Origin: Clostridium sp. C2-6-12
GTDB taxonomy: Bacteria > Bacillota > Clostridia > Clostridiales > Clostridiaceae
Reading direction: 5' to 3'
Assembly (NCBI RefSeq): GCF_009928485.1
Contig: NZ_JAABNP010000005.1
Coordinates: 62,001-126,000, forward strand
DNA length: 64,000 nt
Part shown: piece after piece, positions 51,670-59,802 of the stretch
Layout of the letters: the number at the start of each line of letters is the position of its first letter
Position numbering within the stretch: the first letter of the stretch is position 1
Notes under the pieces: model-generated
Seen by the model: the letters and a program-made list of their open reading frames with translations, nothing else
Databases searched by the model: none
What the model was told of the DNA's origin: nothing
Made by a program: the position numbers and the translations under genes

Positions 51670-52185
51670 TTATTGAGTGCCGCCTTCATTTACAATATGG
51701 TTATAATAATAATCTATAGCAATATCAACTATGGTACTGACACATACATTAATATCTGGATGAATGCTTTTTAATTCATTTATTTTTCTTATGGTAGAAC
51801 TTCTAAGGGTATAGCTTCTTTTAATACTTGGAGCCTCACCATCAATAGCAGGAGCAGCACCATTAGGAAGAGGAGTTCTTCTATTATCAAACAGTTCTTT
51901 AGTAGCGCTTAAAGTATTTTTTCCTTCTATGGAGTTAGTTATATTATTTTCAAAATTGCTGTTAATAGTTGAAGCAGTATTAGTTTTAAGATCTTCTTGA
52001 ATAGCAGTATTATTAGATTTACAATCAGAATTAGTTTGAATAATATTAATATCAGAATCATCATCAAAAGAAAAGGAAGATATGCAGTCACCAGATATAG
52101 GAGCTTCGTTAGTAAATCCACATACTTCACCTTCATCATATTCAAAATCATTTTTAGGAACTTTTGCAGCTCTTTTTCTGGCCAT
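51670..52185 (-). CDS. RHH-domain protein with long disordered N-terminus
   Basis: 171 residues. Residues 1-115 are low-complexity and rich in Asn, Ser, Asp and Thr (DDDSDINIIQTNSDCKSNNT). The C-terminal ~50 residues (KRSYTLRSSTIRKINELKSI, VSTIVDIAIDYYYNHIV) look like a ribbon-helix-helix DNA-binding domain. Proteins of this shape sit beside DUF1659/DUF2922/YvrJ sets in clostridia. GGAGGG precedes the ATG. It may regulate this set, though no operator is known. Confidence 0.7.
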   Translation of the reverse strand: MARKRAAKVPKNDFEYDEGEVCGFTNEAPISGDCISSFSFDDDSDINIIQTNSDCKSNNTAIQEDLKTNTASTINSNFENNITNSIEGKNTLSATKELFDNRRTPLPNGAAPAIDGEAPSIKRSYTLRSSTIRKINELKSIHPDINVCVSTIVDIAIDYYYNHIVNEGGTQ

Positions 52186-52239
52186 AAATTATATACCCTC
52201 CTTGTAATTATTAGAAGTATTTTTTTGTATTCTCTTAGA

Positions 52240-52248
52240 AGATATATG
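52240..52248 (-). promoter_or_regulatory. CATATATC box of the RHH gene
   Basis: CATATATCT on the minus strand, 55 bases before the start of the RHH gene. TTAGAA lies at the matching -35 distance (21 bases), a weaker fit than at the other boxes. Confidence 0.45.
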
Positions 52249-52414
52249 GCTATTTATTAGAGATTCTAAAATTCTAAAGAATTTAGGAATATATATTTTT
52301 TAGAATTTTAGAATAAAAGAATTTAAGAATATAAGAATTTGCTTGTAAAATGCGGGTTAAGCGATTAGACATACAAATTTAATCATAATTTTAATGTTGT
52401 GTTACAGTATAAAA

Positions 52415-52423
52415 CATATATCC
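52415..52423 (+). promoter_or_regulatory. CATATATC box of the Cys-motif small gene
   Basis: CATATATCC on the plus strand, 60 bases before ATG 52483. ATGTTG lies exactly 21 bases upstream of it, the same distance as in the DUF1659 and yvrJ regions. Confidence 0.5.
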
Positions 52424-52482
52424 ATAATAGCAGCTGCTAAATTTTTAGATCTGCAAATAAATTATTGGAGTGTGTTGTAAAA

Positions 52483-52725
52483 ATGATTAGAGATGAAATT
52501 AAGATTGGTTCAGAAGTAGGGGAGGTTTTTGATAAAAAGCAAATAGCATTGGCAATTAGAAATTCTACATTTAATGATGATTTAAAATGCTCTTTGATAG
52601 AGGATGGGATATTAGATAAATGCCAAGGCTGCAGCCTTAGATATATCTGTGATGGAATAGATCAAGTGGTTGATAATTATGTGGACAAAACTACTGAGGT
52701 TGTGAATAATTTTAATTTTGAGTAG
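52483..52725 (+). CDS. Small protein with a cysteine cluster
   Basis: 80 residues from the ATG at 52483 (MIRDEIKIGSEVGEVFDKKQ), with GGAG at 52467. The centre contains LKCSLIEDGILDKCQGCSLR and YICDG, four cysteines that could bind a metal. No family is recognised. It is the only plus-strand gene of the set sharing the CATATATC box, and it shares a terminator with the opposing sigma factor gene. Confidence 0.65.
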   Translation: MIRDEIKIGSEVGEVFDKKQIALAIRNSTFNDDLKCSLIEDGILDKCQGCSLRYICDGIDQVVDNYVDKTTEVVNNFNFE

Positions 52726-52751
52726 GCAAATGAAATATTGATATTATTATA

Positions 52752-52805
52752 ATAAAGAGTAACAGCTCTAGGGTTCAAATTGACCTTGGAGCTGTTACTC
52801 TTTAT
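52752..52805. terminator. Bidirectional terminator between the Cys-motif and sigma factor genes
   Basis: ATAAAGAGTAACAGCTC (52752-52768) pairs with GAGCTGTTACTCTTTAT (52789-52805), with GGT/ACC further in. It is symmetrical and lies three bases from the sigma gene's stop. Confidence 0.88.
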
Positions 52806-52807
52806 GT

Positions 52808-53380
52808 TTAATAATACAATGAAATATTATTTAGGATTTTCATTAAAATAGTTTTCTTTTTTAGAATAGCAGTAGAGTAGCACATATTTTTTATATAAGC
52901 ATATTCCTTTATAGTGTAATTTCTATAGAATACAAAATCTATAAGTTCTTTTTCCTCTTCAGTTAAATTCTTAAGGGTTAATTTTAAATCTTCATAGTCA
53001 CACATTTCACATAATGAAGTTTCAGTTGAGATTTCAAGTTCAGGAAAATCATTTTCAACATCATCATGTAAGCTTAATGCATCATTACCTTCAGTAGACC
53101 TTCTGGTTTTAATTCTTTTAATTAAATCATTCATATTATTTTTAATAGCATTGGTAGCATAGGCAACGAATCTATGCTTTTCTAAATTGTACATGGAAAC
53201 AGATTTAAAAAGAGATTGGTAACATTCCTGAATAATATCATGGGCATTGTATCCATCAATGAAAGTTCTTTTAGAAATATTATAAATTAATGGCCTAAAT
53301 TCTTCAGATAATTTTTCTTTTGCGTCTTCATCATTATTTTTACATCTGGTAACTAAAGCTTCAATATAATTAAAATCCAT
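52808..53380 (-). CDS. Private sigma-70 family RNA polymerase sigma factor
   Basis: 190 residues from the ATG at 53380 (MDFNYIEALVTRCKNNDEDA), set by GAAGGAGG. Region 2 is visible as EFRPLIYNISKRTFIDGYNA, DIIQECYQSLFKSVSMY and HRFVAYATNAIKNNMNDLI; region 4 as LTLKNLTEEEKELIDFVFY and NYTIKEYAYIKNMCYSTAIL. It lacks regions 1 and 3, like phage or ECF-like minimal sigmas. Its own promoter region carries the CATATATC-type box shared with four nearby genes, so it may drive that set, including itself. In Bacillus, yvrJ depends on a comparable small sigma system (SigO/RsoA). Confidence 0.85.
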   Translation of the reverse strand: MDFNYIEALVTRCKNNDEDAKEKLSEEFRPLIYNISKRTFIDGYNAHDIIQECYQSLFKSVSMYNLEKHRFVAYATNAIKNNMNDLIKRIKTRRSTEGNDALSLHDDVENDFPELEISTETSLCEMCDYEDLKLTLKNLTEEEKELIDFVFYRNYTIKEYAYIKNMCYSTAILKKKTILMKILNNISLYY

Positions 53381-53468
53381 ATAAACCTCCTTCTTCAATC
53401 AAGAGTCATGAATTAAAGTTATTAATTTACATATATTGTGTTTGTTGTTGAATTTATCTCTATATATA

Positions 53469-53477
53469 GTATATATG
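53469..53477 (-). promoter_or_regulatory. CATATATAC box of the sigma factor gene
   Basis: CATATATAC on the minus strand, about 89 bases before ATG 53380. It differs from the other boxes in the eighth base. On the other strand, CATATAAC at 53487-53494 lies before the divergent amidase gene and may be a weaker version. Confidence 0.4.
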
Positions 53478-53542
53478 GCTGAAATACATATAACTTATAT
53501 GAAAAAGTAAAAAAATTAAAGATTATAAGGGAGATGTGTAAA

Positions 53543-54439
53543 ATGAGTAATTTTATTATTGCTGTAGGTCATACTGCTAGTGGAAATGTTGGATGTGGAG
53601 TTGTTACTAGACTTGATGAGAGCAATTGCAATCGTCAGATTGGAGCTTTAGTTGCAGAGTATTTGCAAGAGAAAGGGCATGGGGTTAATTTACTTAGGGT
53701 GGATGAAAGTAATACTTATAACTGTCAGGATTGCTATACTAGAGCAAATGAAGCTAATGAGATAGCTAAAACAACAAATATTGAACTGTATGTTGAAATT
53801 CATATTAATGCAGGGGGAGGAAGTGGTCCAGAAGTATGTGTTACTGGAATGTCAGAAGTTGCAAATCAATATGCAGATAAAATATGTAATGTATTAGCAG
53901 GTGCTTTAAATTTACCTAATAGAGGAGTAAAGACAAGAAACCTTATTGTACTTAATAAAACTGTTATGCCTGCAATTTTGGTTGAATGTTTATTTGCTGA
54001 TAGCGCTGATGCAGATAAATACAATGCAGAAGTTATTGCAAGAGCTGTTGTAAGTGGGTTAGTTGGAGCTGATGATTCTAGTGATGAGGAATGGAAAAAT
54101 GGTTGGAATCGAAATGGCGTTGGATGGTGGTATTGTCTAAGTGTAGAAAATAAAAGCTACTATACATCAAAAGATAGTTGGCAGGAAATAAAGGGGGAGT
54201 GGTATATATTTGATAGCAATGGATATGCTTTGAAAAGTGCTTGGTATTACGATGAAAATTACAAGGCTTGGTACTACTTAGATGAAAGCTGCAAGATGGC
54301 GAGAGGCAGTAAGGATAAACCTTTGTGGAAGTGGATTGATGGTGGGTGTTACGCTTTTGGAGAGGATGGGAAGATGTATTGTGATTGTGTAATACCTGAT
54401 GGATATCGGGTTGATGGGAGTGGGGCTTGGATCAAGTAA
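53543..54439 (+). CDS. N-acetylmuramoyl-L-alanine amidase with cell-wall-binding repeats
   Basis: 298 residues from the ATG at 53543 (MSNFIIAVGHTASGNVGCGV). Residues 1-175 are an Amidase_3 domain: the zinc site includes AVGHTASG, VEIHINAGGG and a late catalytic Glu region (ILVECLFADSADADKY). Residues ~185-298 are Trp/Tyr/Gly-rich choline-type wall-binding repeats (WYIFDSNGYALKSAWYYDEN, GGCYAFGEDGKMYCD). There is no signal peptide, as for phage endolysins that need a holin. It cuts the amide bond between muramic acid and the stem peptide. GGGAG precedes the ATG. Confidence 0.92.
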   Translation: MSNFIIAVGHTASGNVGCGVVTRLDESNCNRQIGALVAEYLQEKGHGVNLLRVDESNTYNCQDCYTRANEANEIAKTTNIELYVEIHINAGGGSGPEVCVTGMSEVANQYADKICNVLAGALNLPNRGVKTRNLIVLNKTVMPAILVECLFADSADADKYNAEVIARAVVSGLVGADDSSDEEWKNGWNRNGVGWWYCLSVENKSYYTSKDSWQEIKGEWYIFDSNGYALKSAWYYDENYKAWYYLDESCKMARGSKDKPLWKWIDGGCYAFGEDGKMYCDCVIPDGYRVDGSGAWIK

Positions 54440-54482
54440 ATATGTTTTAATTATAACTGCATTAGATCATATAGATAGATTA

Positions 54483-54531
54483 AGAAGGTGGTAAACAAAA
54501 GAGATTTTATGTTTACTACCTTTCATTTTTG
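54483..54531 (+). terminator. Terminator after the amidase gene
   Basis: GAAGGTGGTAAAC (54484-54496) pairs with GTTTACTACCTTTC (54511-54524), followed by ATTTTTG. Confidence 0.82.
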
Positions 54532-54951
54532 TTTAAAAGTAAATGTTGTTATTAATTGTATCAAAAGATGTATAGTAGCTAATAATGAAAATACTAAGTT
54601 TTTTATTTCAATTTATCATCAACTCCAGAGGATGATCAGAAGAAGTTTGGTGGTTAGTTTGTAGTAACAACGAAGATGTTGGAAATGTAATATTAAATTA
54701 ATTATAAGAGAATTAATAGAAAGTAAAGGACATAAGGTATGGAAGTCATTTACATGTTATTTTTATATAAAAAATCATATAATTAATTACGAAATATAAG
54801 ATTAAATAAGAATGTTAATAAAATATTATTTGAGCAATAAACAACAAAATATAAATGAAGTTGAAACAATAGTAATTTAAAGATATTTTATATGAAAATA
54901 TCTTATTATGTATCAATATATGGTAAAATATAGTTTAAGGAAGTGAAATTA
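54532..54951 (+). other. BREX upstream region
   Basis: No intact gene. Two broken coding-like pieces occur (TPEDDQKKFGG before a stop near 54650, and RELIESKGHKVWKSFTC near 54710-54760), perhaps remnants. AGATATTTT (54881-54889) pairs with AAAATATCT (54895-54903), a possible operator in front of brxA. No recognisable BrxR/WYL regulator gene is present here. Confidence 0.45.
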
Positions 54952-55551
54952 GTGGAACAAAATAAGGAATATAGTGCGAAGCTAACTGGAGAATCTTTTT
55001 TATTATGTGAATTCAAAATAGTAGCAAAGTTAAAAAGAGAAGGCTTTTCAGATAAAGATATAAGAAAAATGATTTTAGAAGAAAATTTATTTCAATATAA
55101 ATTTAAATCGAGCATAACTAGAAGATTAACGCCATTATTACAACGAGTAAATATATTAGATAACACATTAATTGATATGTTGATTGATGATCCTCTAGGT
55201 AATGGAGCTGCAATTAATTTATATGCAATTATGAAGAATGATAGACTTTTTTTTGAATTTATGAATGAAGTTGTAAAAGAAAAGTTACAAAATACTTCTG
55301 AAATAATAGAAAAAAAGGATGTAAATATTTATTTTGAACATAAGGCTGAACAAAATGAAACAATAACCAAATGGTCGGATGCAACTATTCAAAAATTGAA
55401 GCAAGTGATTAAAAAAATATTAAGTGAAGCGAAAGTTCTTAATTTGAAAACAGGCGAAGTGCATAAATTAATTATGTCACAAGGGTTAAAGGAATATCTA
55501 ATAAAGAAAGGCGATACAAAATATGTAGTAGCCATGGGAGAAAACTTATAG
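54952..55551 (+). CDS. brxA: BREX protein BrxA
   Basis: About 199 residues from GTG 54952, set by AAGGAAG at 54937; a GTG at 54943 overlaps the ribosome site. The product is the DUF1819/BrxA inner-membrane-associated-like protein of type 1 BREX (LTGESFLLCEFKIVAKLKRE, VNIYFEHKAEQNETITKWSD), helical and basic; BrxA of other systems binds DNA. It is the first gene of the operon brxA-brxB-brxC-pglX-pglZ; brxB follows 18 bases later. Confidence 0.92.
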   Translation: MEQNKEYSAKLTGESFLLCEFKIVAKLKREGFSDKDIRKMILEENLFQYKFKSSITRRLTPLLQRVNILDNTLIDMLIDDPLGNGAAINLYAIMKNDRLFFEFMNEVVKEKLQNTSEIIEKKDVNIYFEHKAEQNETITKWSDATIQKLKQVIKKILSEAKVLNLKTGEVHKLIMSQGLKEYLIKKGDTKYVVAMGENL

Positions 55552-55569
55552 ATTAGGGAGTGACAGCTT

Positions 55570-56130
55570 TTGAAATTAGATGATAGATTTAAGGAAGTTC
55601 GAGAAAAACTTAAAGGTGATAAGTTTCTGAATGGAAGAGGTACTGGAAATGATTTGAGCTTTTATGTTTTTGATTATAATCCTAAAGATGAAATTAAAGT
55701 TAGATATTATAAGGATCTAATAATAAAGGATTTTAATAGAGCAGATACCAATTATATAAAAGAGTATGATTTGTATAAAATGTTTATCCAGTTTTTAAAA
55801 GAACAGGATATATTTGAGCAAATAATAGATATGGAAAAAACAGATGACAAAGATTATATATTTAGGGCTATAACTTCATTTATTAGTCAAGAAATGTATG
55901 TAAATAAGATAAAAGAGGATTTTGATTCATATAAAGTAATATTTATTACTGGAGTAGGTAAAATATATCCATTTATGCGTTCACATAACATTTTAAACAG
56001 ATTACATTCAGTATTAGGGAAAAAGCCATTAGTTATGTTTTATCCAGGGGAATATACGGGGCAGGATTTAACTTTATTTAATAAATTTATGGATGACAAT
56101 TATTATAGAGCATTTCCAATAACTGATTAG
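55570..56130 (+). CDS. brxB: BREX protein BrxB
   Basis: 186 residues starting at TTG 55570 after GGGAG. It matches the DUF1788/BrxB family (GNDLSFYVFDYNPKDEIKVR, ITGVGKIYPFMRSHNILNRL, VMFYPGEYTGQDLTLFNKFM). BrxB is a small essential component of type 1 BREX, of unknown biochemistry, thought to connect PglZ and BrxC. It lies between brxA and brxC, in the standard order, 23 bases from brxC. Confidence 0.95.
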   Translation: MKLDDRFKEVREKLKGDKFLNGRGTGNDLSFYVFDYNPKDEIKVRYYKDLIIKDFNRADTNYIKEYDLYKMFIQFLKEQDIFEQIIDMEKTDDKDYIFRAITSFISQEMYVNKIKEDFDSYKVIFITGVGKIYPFMRSHNILNRLHSVLGKKPLVMFYPGEYTGQDLTLFNKFMDDNYYRAFPITD

Positions 56131-56153
56131 GTATACAAGAGGGGGATTATACA

Positions 56154-59100
56154 ATGAAAATAGAAAATATGTTTCTAAGAGACATTAAAAGAGATATTGA
56201 TGGTGTTATAAAAGTAGATTTTACAGATAAAATAGACAATGAGCTTGAAGAATATGTTGTTACGAAAGAAATAGCAAAGCATTTGTCTAAGTTTTACAAT
56301 AATTATGCTAAGGGAATAGATGGAGATACAACTAAAATGGGCGTATGGATATCAGGTTTCTTTGGAAGTGGTAAATCACATTTTTTAAAGATTTTATCAT
56401 ATCTTTTAGCTAATAAATCTGTAGATGATAAAAAAGCTGTTGATTACTTTAAAAATAAGATAGAAGATACGATGCTACTAGCAGAAATGCAAAGGCTTAG
56501 TAGAATAGAAACTGAAACTATATTATTTAATATAGATTCAAAATCACCAGTAGATAATAAGGGGAAAGAAGATGCAATTTTAAAAGTATTCATAAAAGTA
56601 TTTGATGAGCATAGAGGGTTATGTGATACTATTCCAGGCGTTGCTAATATGGAAAGAATGCTTATAAAAGATGGTATATATGATAAATTTAAGCTTGAAT
56701 TTGAAAGAATAAGAGGCTTTAAGTGGACAGATCGAAGAAATGGATTTTTCTTAGATAAAAAGTATGTAGCAGAAGCCATAGCAATTTCAATGAATATACC
56801 TAATGAAGATGCTCTTGATTACTTAGAAAATTCAGTAGTTAATTATTCAGTTGACATAGAAACATTTGCAAAAGAAGTTAAAGAATATTTAGATACTAAA
56901 GGTAATAATTTTCATTTGATATTTTTAGCAGATGAAATTGGACAGTATATTGGTAGTAATGGAAGTTTAATGCTAAATCTTCAAACTATCACTGAGAAAT
57001 TAAGCAGTGAATGTAGGGGAAAAGCATGGGTTATAGTAACATCACAAGAAAAAATTGATGCTGTATGCACTAATGTAAAAGAAGATGATTTTTCTAAGAT
57101 ACAAGGAAGATTTGATACTAAGTTATCCATGTCTTCAATGAGTGTTGATGAAGTTATAAAAAAGAGAATTTTAGAAAAAACAGAAAATCCTAAAATGTTA
57201 TTAAGTAATATTTACAGAGAAGAAAGTACAACATTAAAGAACATAATAAGCTTTGATAAAGCAAGAAAGGATTTGTTAAGTTATTCAGATGAGAATGATT
57301 TTATTGAAACATATCCATTTGTACCATATCAATTTAAAGTGTTACAAAGTGTATTTGAGCAAGTAAGAAAGCATGGTAACTCCGGTAAGCATTTATCAGA
57401 GGGAGAACGTTCAATGTTATCAGCTTTTAAAGAATCAGTTCAGATTTACAGCAATAGTGATGAAGGCGTATTAATACCATTTGATATATTCTATGAAAGC
57501 ATAGTTGAGTTTTTAAATCCAACAATAACAAGAGTTATTGATAGAGCAGCAACAAAGAATCAAGATTTAAAAGATGATGAATTTAACATAAGAGTATTAA
57601 AACTTTTATTTATGCTTAAATACTTAAATGACGAATTACCAGCTAATTTAGAAAATATAACAACATTAATGATTAATAATATAAATGTTGATAAACAAGA
57701 GCTAAGATTAAAAGTAGAAAAAGCATTGAAAAAACTTGAAGGACAAACACTTATTCAAAAAAGTGGAGATATATATGTGTTCTTAACTGATGACGAACAA
57801 GATGTTAATAGAGAAATTGCATTAGAAAAAGTAGAGGATAGTAAAGTAAGCAAGGAACTTAGTGACTATATATTTAAGCAAATATACGATCAAAAGAAAT
57901 TTAGATTTATAACTAATAATAAGCTTAAGTATGATAAAGATTATAATAAGAAAATGGATGGAACACCTATAGGAAATAGTATATATGAGTTTGGTGTAAG
58001 TATATTATCACCACTTGCAGATAGCTACTTTAAAAGTGATGAAGCGTTAAAAATGGATTCGTATAACAACAAAGAAGTTATTATTAAATTAAAAGATGGT
58101 GAGTATACTGGTGAGCTAACTCAAGCTATGAAAATAGAGTCATATATAGACAGAACAAATATAGATAACTTACCAACCAATAAGCAAAAGATCATTGCAG
58201 ATAAGAAGGATGAAAGAAGGCAGAGAAGAACATCTTGTTTAACAAAATTAGAAAATGCAATAATGGAAGCGGAATTTTATATTTATGGTGAAAAAGTAGA
58301 TATAAAAGGTACGTCACCAGCAGATAAGATAAAAAATGCATTAAGTAATCTTTGCAAGTTTGTTTATTCAAATATAGATTATATTAAAATTAAAACTGAA
58401 ACTGTAGATGCTATTATAGATATATTAAAACCAAGTGAAGAGCAGACTGGTTTCAGCACAGTTGAATCTCATAGCAATGAAATAGCAGAAAGAGAAGTTG
58501 ACGATTTTATAAAACTTACAGAACCTATGGAGCAGGTTAGAGTGAAATCTTTAGTAACTAGATTTACATCACAGCCATATGGTTGGGATCCATTAGATGT
58601 TGCTGGTGTTTTAGCTAAGTTATTAGTTGATGAAAAGATTAAGTGCAGGTTAAATGGTGAATTCTTAACTATTGATGAACCAAGAAAAACAGCAGAGGCT
58701 TTAACACAAACGTCAAATATAGATAGAGTTATTATAAATAAAAAAGTTAAAATTGATGAGAGAATAATAAATCAAGTTAAAAACATATCAATAGAGATTT
58801 TTAAAGAAACTTCAGATAGTAGAAATGAAGATGAAATAGCTAAGGATTTAAGAAAGAGTATAGAAAGAAAGTTAGAGAATATTCAAACTAACTTGCAATT
58901 ATACACTAACAAAAGATATCCAGGAAAATCATTATTTGAAAAGGGCAAAAAGTTATTTAATGAATCAAAAGAAAATAGAGAAAATATAGCACTATTTAAT
59001 TGGTTAATTGATAATGAGTTTGAGCTTTTAGAATGGTCTCAAGATATAGTATTACCTATAGATTTCTTTGAAAATCAGAGAGACATATTTGATAAGGGAT

Positions 59101-59747
59101 TATTAATTTCAGAAAAGTGTGATAATAACAAGGACTATTTAACAGAGGATATACTAAGTAATTTAGAGAAGCTAAATAAAATATTAAATAATCCAATTCC
59201 TTACACAGATATAAGAAAGATAATATCATTTGTAGATGAAATTGAAATAAAGTTAGATGAAAAACTTGAAGAGAAGAGAGAGGAAGCCATAAAGTTAGTA
59301 AATGCTGATTACGAATTTTTAAAGCTCCAATCAAATCAATATGGGGTTTCATATAGTACTAAGGATAGATTAATAAGTGAATATGATTTATTAATATCGG
59401 AAGTAAGAGAACAAAAAGATATTTATAGAATTGATGCTAAAATAACTCAAAGCAGTAGAAAAAGAGAAAACTTTGAAGAGATAATAGCTAAAGACATTAA
59501 AGAAACAGAGGAAAAAGATAAAAAGTTACAAGCTAAACCTTTAAATAATAATAATAATACAGGTACTGCTACTACTAAAGTACCAGTTGAGAAACCTAAG
59601 AAAGTAATTGAAAAAGTTAAAGTATCAAGTTTGATAAATGTAAAATCTATTAAAACCGAGCAAGAAGTTGATGTTTATATAAGAGAATTAGCAATGCAGC
59701 TTAAAAAGATTATAAGAAGTAATAAAGAAATTGAAATAGAAGATTAA
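56154..59747 (+). CDS. brxC: BREX ATPase BrxC
   Basis: 1197 residues, typical of BrxC/PglY. The Walker A motif is GFFGSGKSHFLK near residues 69-80 and Walker B LIFLADEIGQYIG near 257. The N-terminus (MFLRDIKRDIDGVIKVDFTD) and long helical C-terminal half (many Lys/Glu coiled-coil stretches near 1000-1140) fit the family, a very large AAA+-like ATPase essential for BREX defence. AGAGGGGGA precedes the ATG. pglX follows after a 59-base gap with a small hairpin. Confidence 0.96.
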   Translation: MKIENMFLRDIKRDIDGVIKVDFTDKIDNELEEYVVTKEIAKHLSKFYNNYAKGIDGDTTKMGVWISGFFGSGKSHFLKILSYLLANKSVDDKKAVDYFKNKIEDTMLLAEMQRLSRIETETILFNIDSKSPVDNKGKEDAILKVFIKVFDEHRGLCDTIPGVANMERMLIKDGIYDKFKLEFERIRGFKWTDRRNGFFLDKKYVAEAIAISMNIPNEDALDYLENSVVNYSVDIETFAKEVKEYLDTKGNNFHLIFLADEIGQYIGSNGSLMLNLQTITEKLSSECRGKAWVIVTSQEKIDAVCTNVKEDDFSKIQGRFDTKLSMSSMSVDEVIKKRILEKTENPKMLLSNIYREESTTLKNIISFDKARKDLLSYSDENDFIETYPFVPYQFKVLQSVFEQVRKHGNSGKHLSEGERSMLSAFKESVQIYSNSDEGVLIPFDIFYESIVEFLNPTITRVIDRAATKNQDLKDDEFNIRVLKLLFMLKYLNDELPANLENITTLMINNINVDKQELRLKVEKALKKLEGQTLIQKSGDIYVFLTDDEQDVNREIALEKVEDSKVSKELSDYIFKQIYDQKKFRFITNNKLKYDKDYNKKMDGTPIGNSIYEFGVSILSPLADSYFKSDEALKMDSYNNKEVIIKLKDGEYTGELTQAMKIESYIDRTNIDNLPTNKQKIIADKKDERRQRRTSCLTKLENAIMEAEFYIYGEKVDIKGTSPADKIKNALSNLCKFVYSNIDYIKIKTETVDAIIDILKPSEEQTGFSTVESHSNEIAEREVDDFIKLTEPMEQVRVKSLVTRFTSQPYGWDPLDVAGVLAKLLVDEKIKCRLNGEFLTIDEPRKTAEALTQTSNIDRVIINKKVKIDERIINQVKNISIEIFKETSDSRNEDEIAKDLRKSIERKLENIQTNLQLYTNKRYPGKSLFEKGKKLFNESKENRENIALFNWLIDNEFELLEWSQDIVLPIDFFENQRDIFDKGLLISEKCDNNKDYLTEDILSNLEKLNKILNNPIPYTDIRKIISFVDEIEIKLDEKLEEKREEAIKLVNADYEFLKLQSNQYGVSYSTKDRLISEYDLLISEVREQKDIYRIDAKITQSSRKRENFEEIIAKDIKETEEKDKKLQAKPLNNNNNTGTATTKVPVEKPKKVIEKVKVSSLINVKSIKTEQEVDVYIRELAMQLKKIIRSNKEIEIED

Positions 59748-59756
59748 AAAATTATA

Positions 59757-59777
59757 GGAGAGGAGAGTATCCTCTCC
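59757..59777 (+). other. Hairpin between brxC and pglX
   Basis: GGAGAGGA (59757-59764) pairs perfectly with TCCTCTCC (59770-59777); no T-run follows. It may affect transcript processing or attenuate read-through into pglX. Confidence 0.6.
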
Positions 59778-59802
59778 GTATTTATAAATATTGGAGGATA
59801 AT

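Noticed and set aside
51997..52260. An 87-codon plus-strand frame opposite the RHH gene
   Set aside because: Shadow of the low-complexity part of the RHH gene; no ribosome site and no domain.
54440..54951. Right attachment site (attR) of the element between the amidase and brxA
   Set aside because: No copy of the rnpB 3' sequence or of TTCTTCCGAC was found in this gap.
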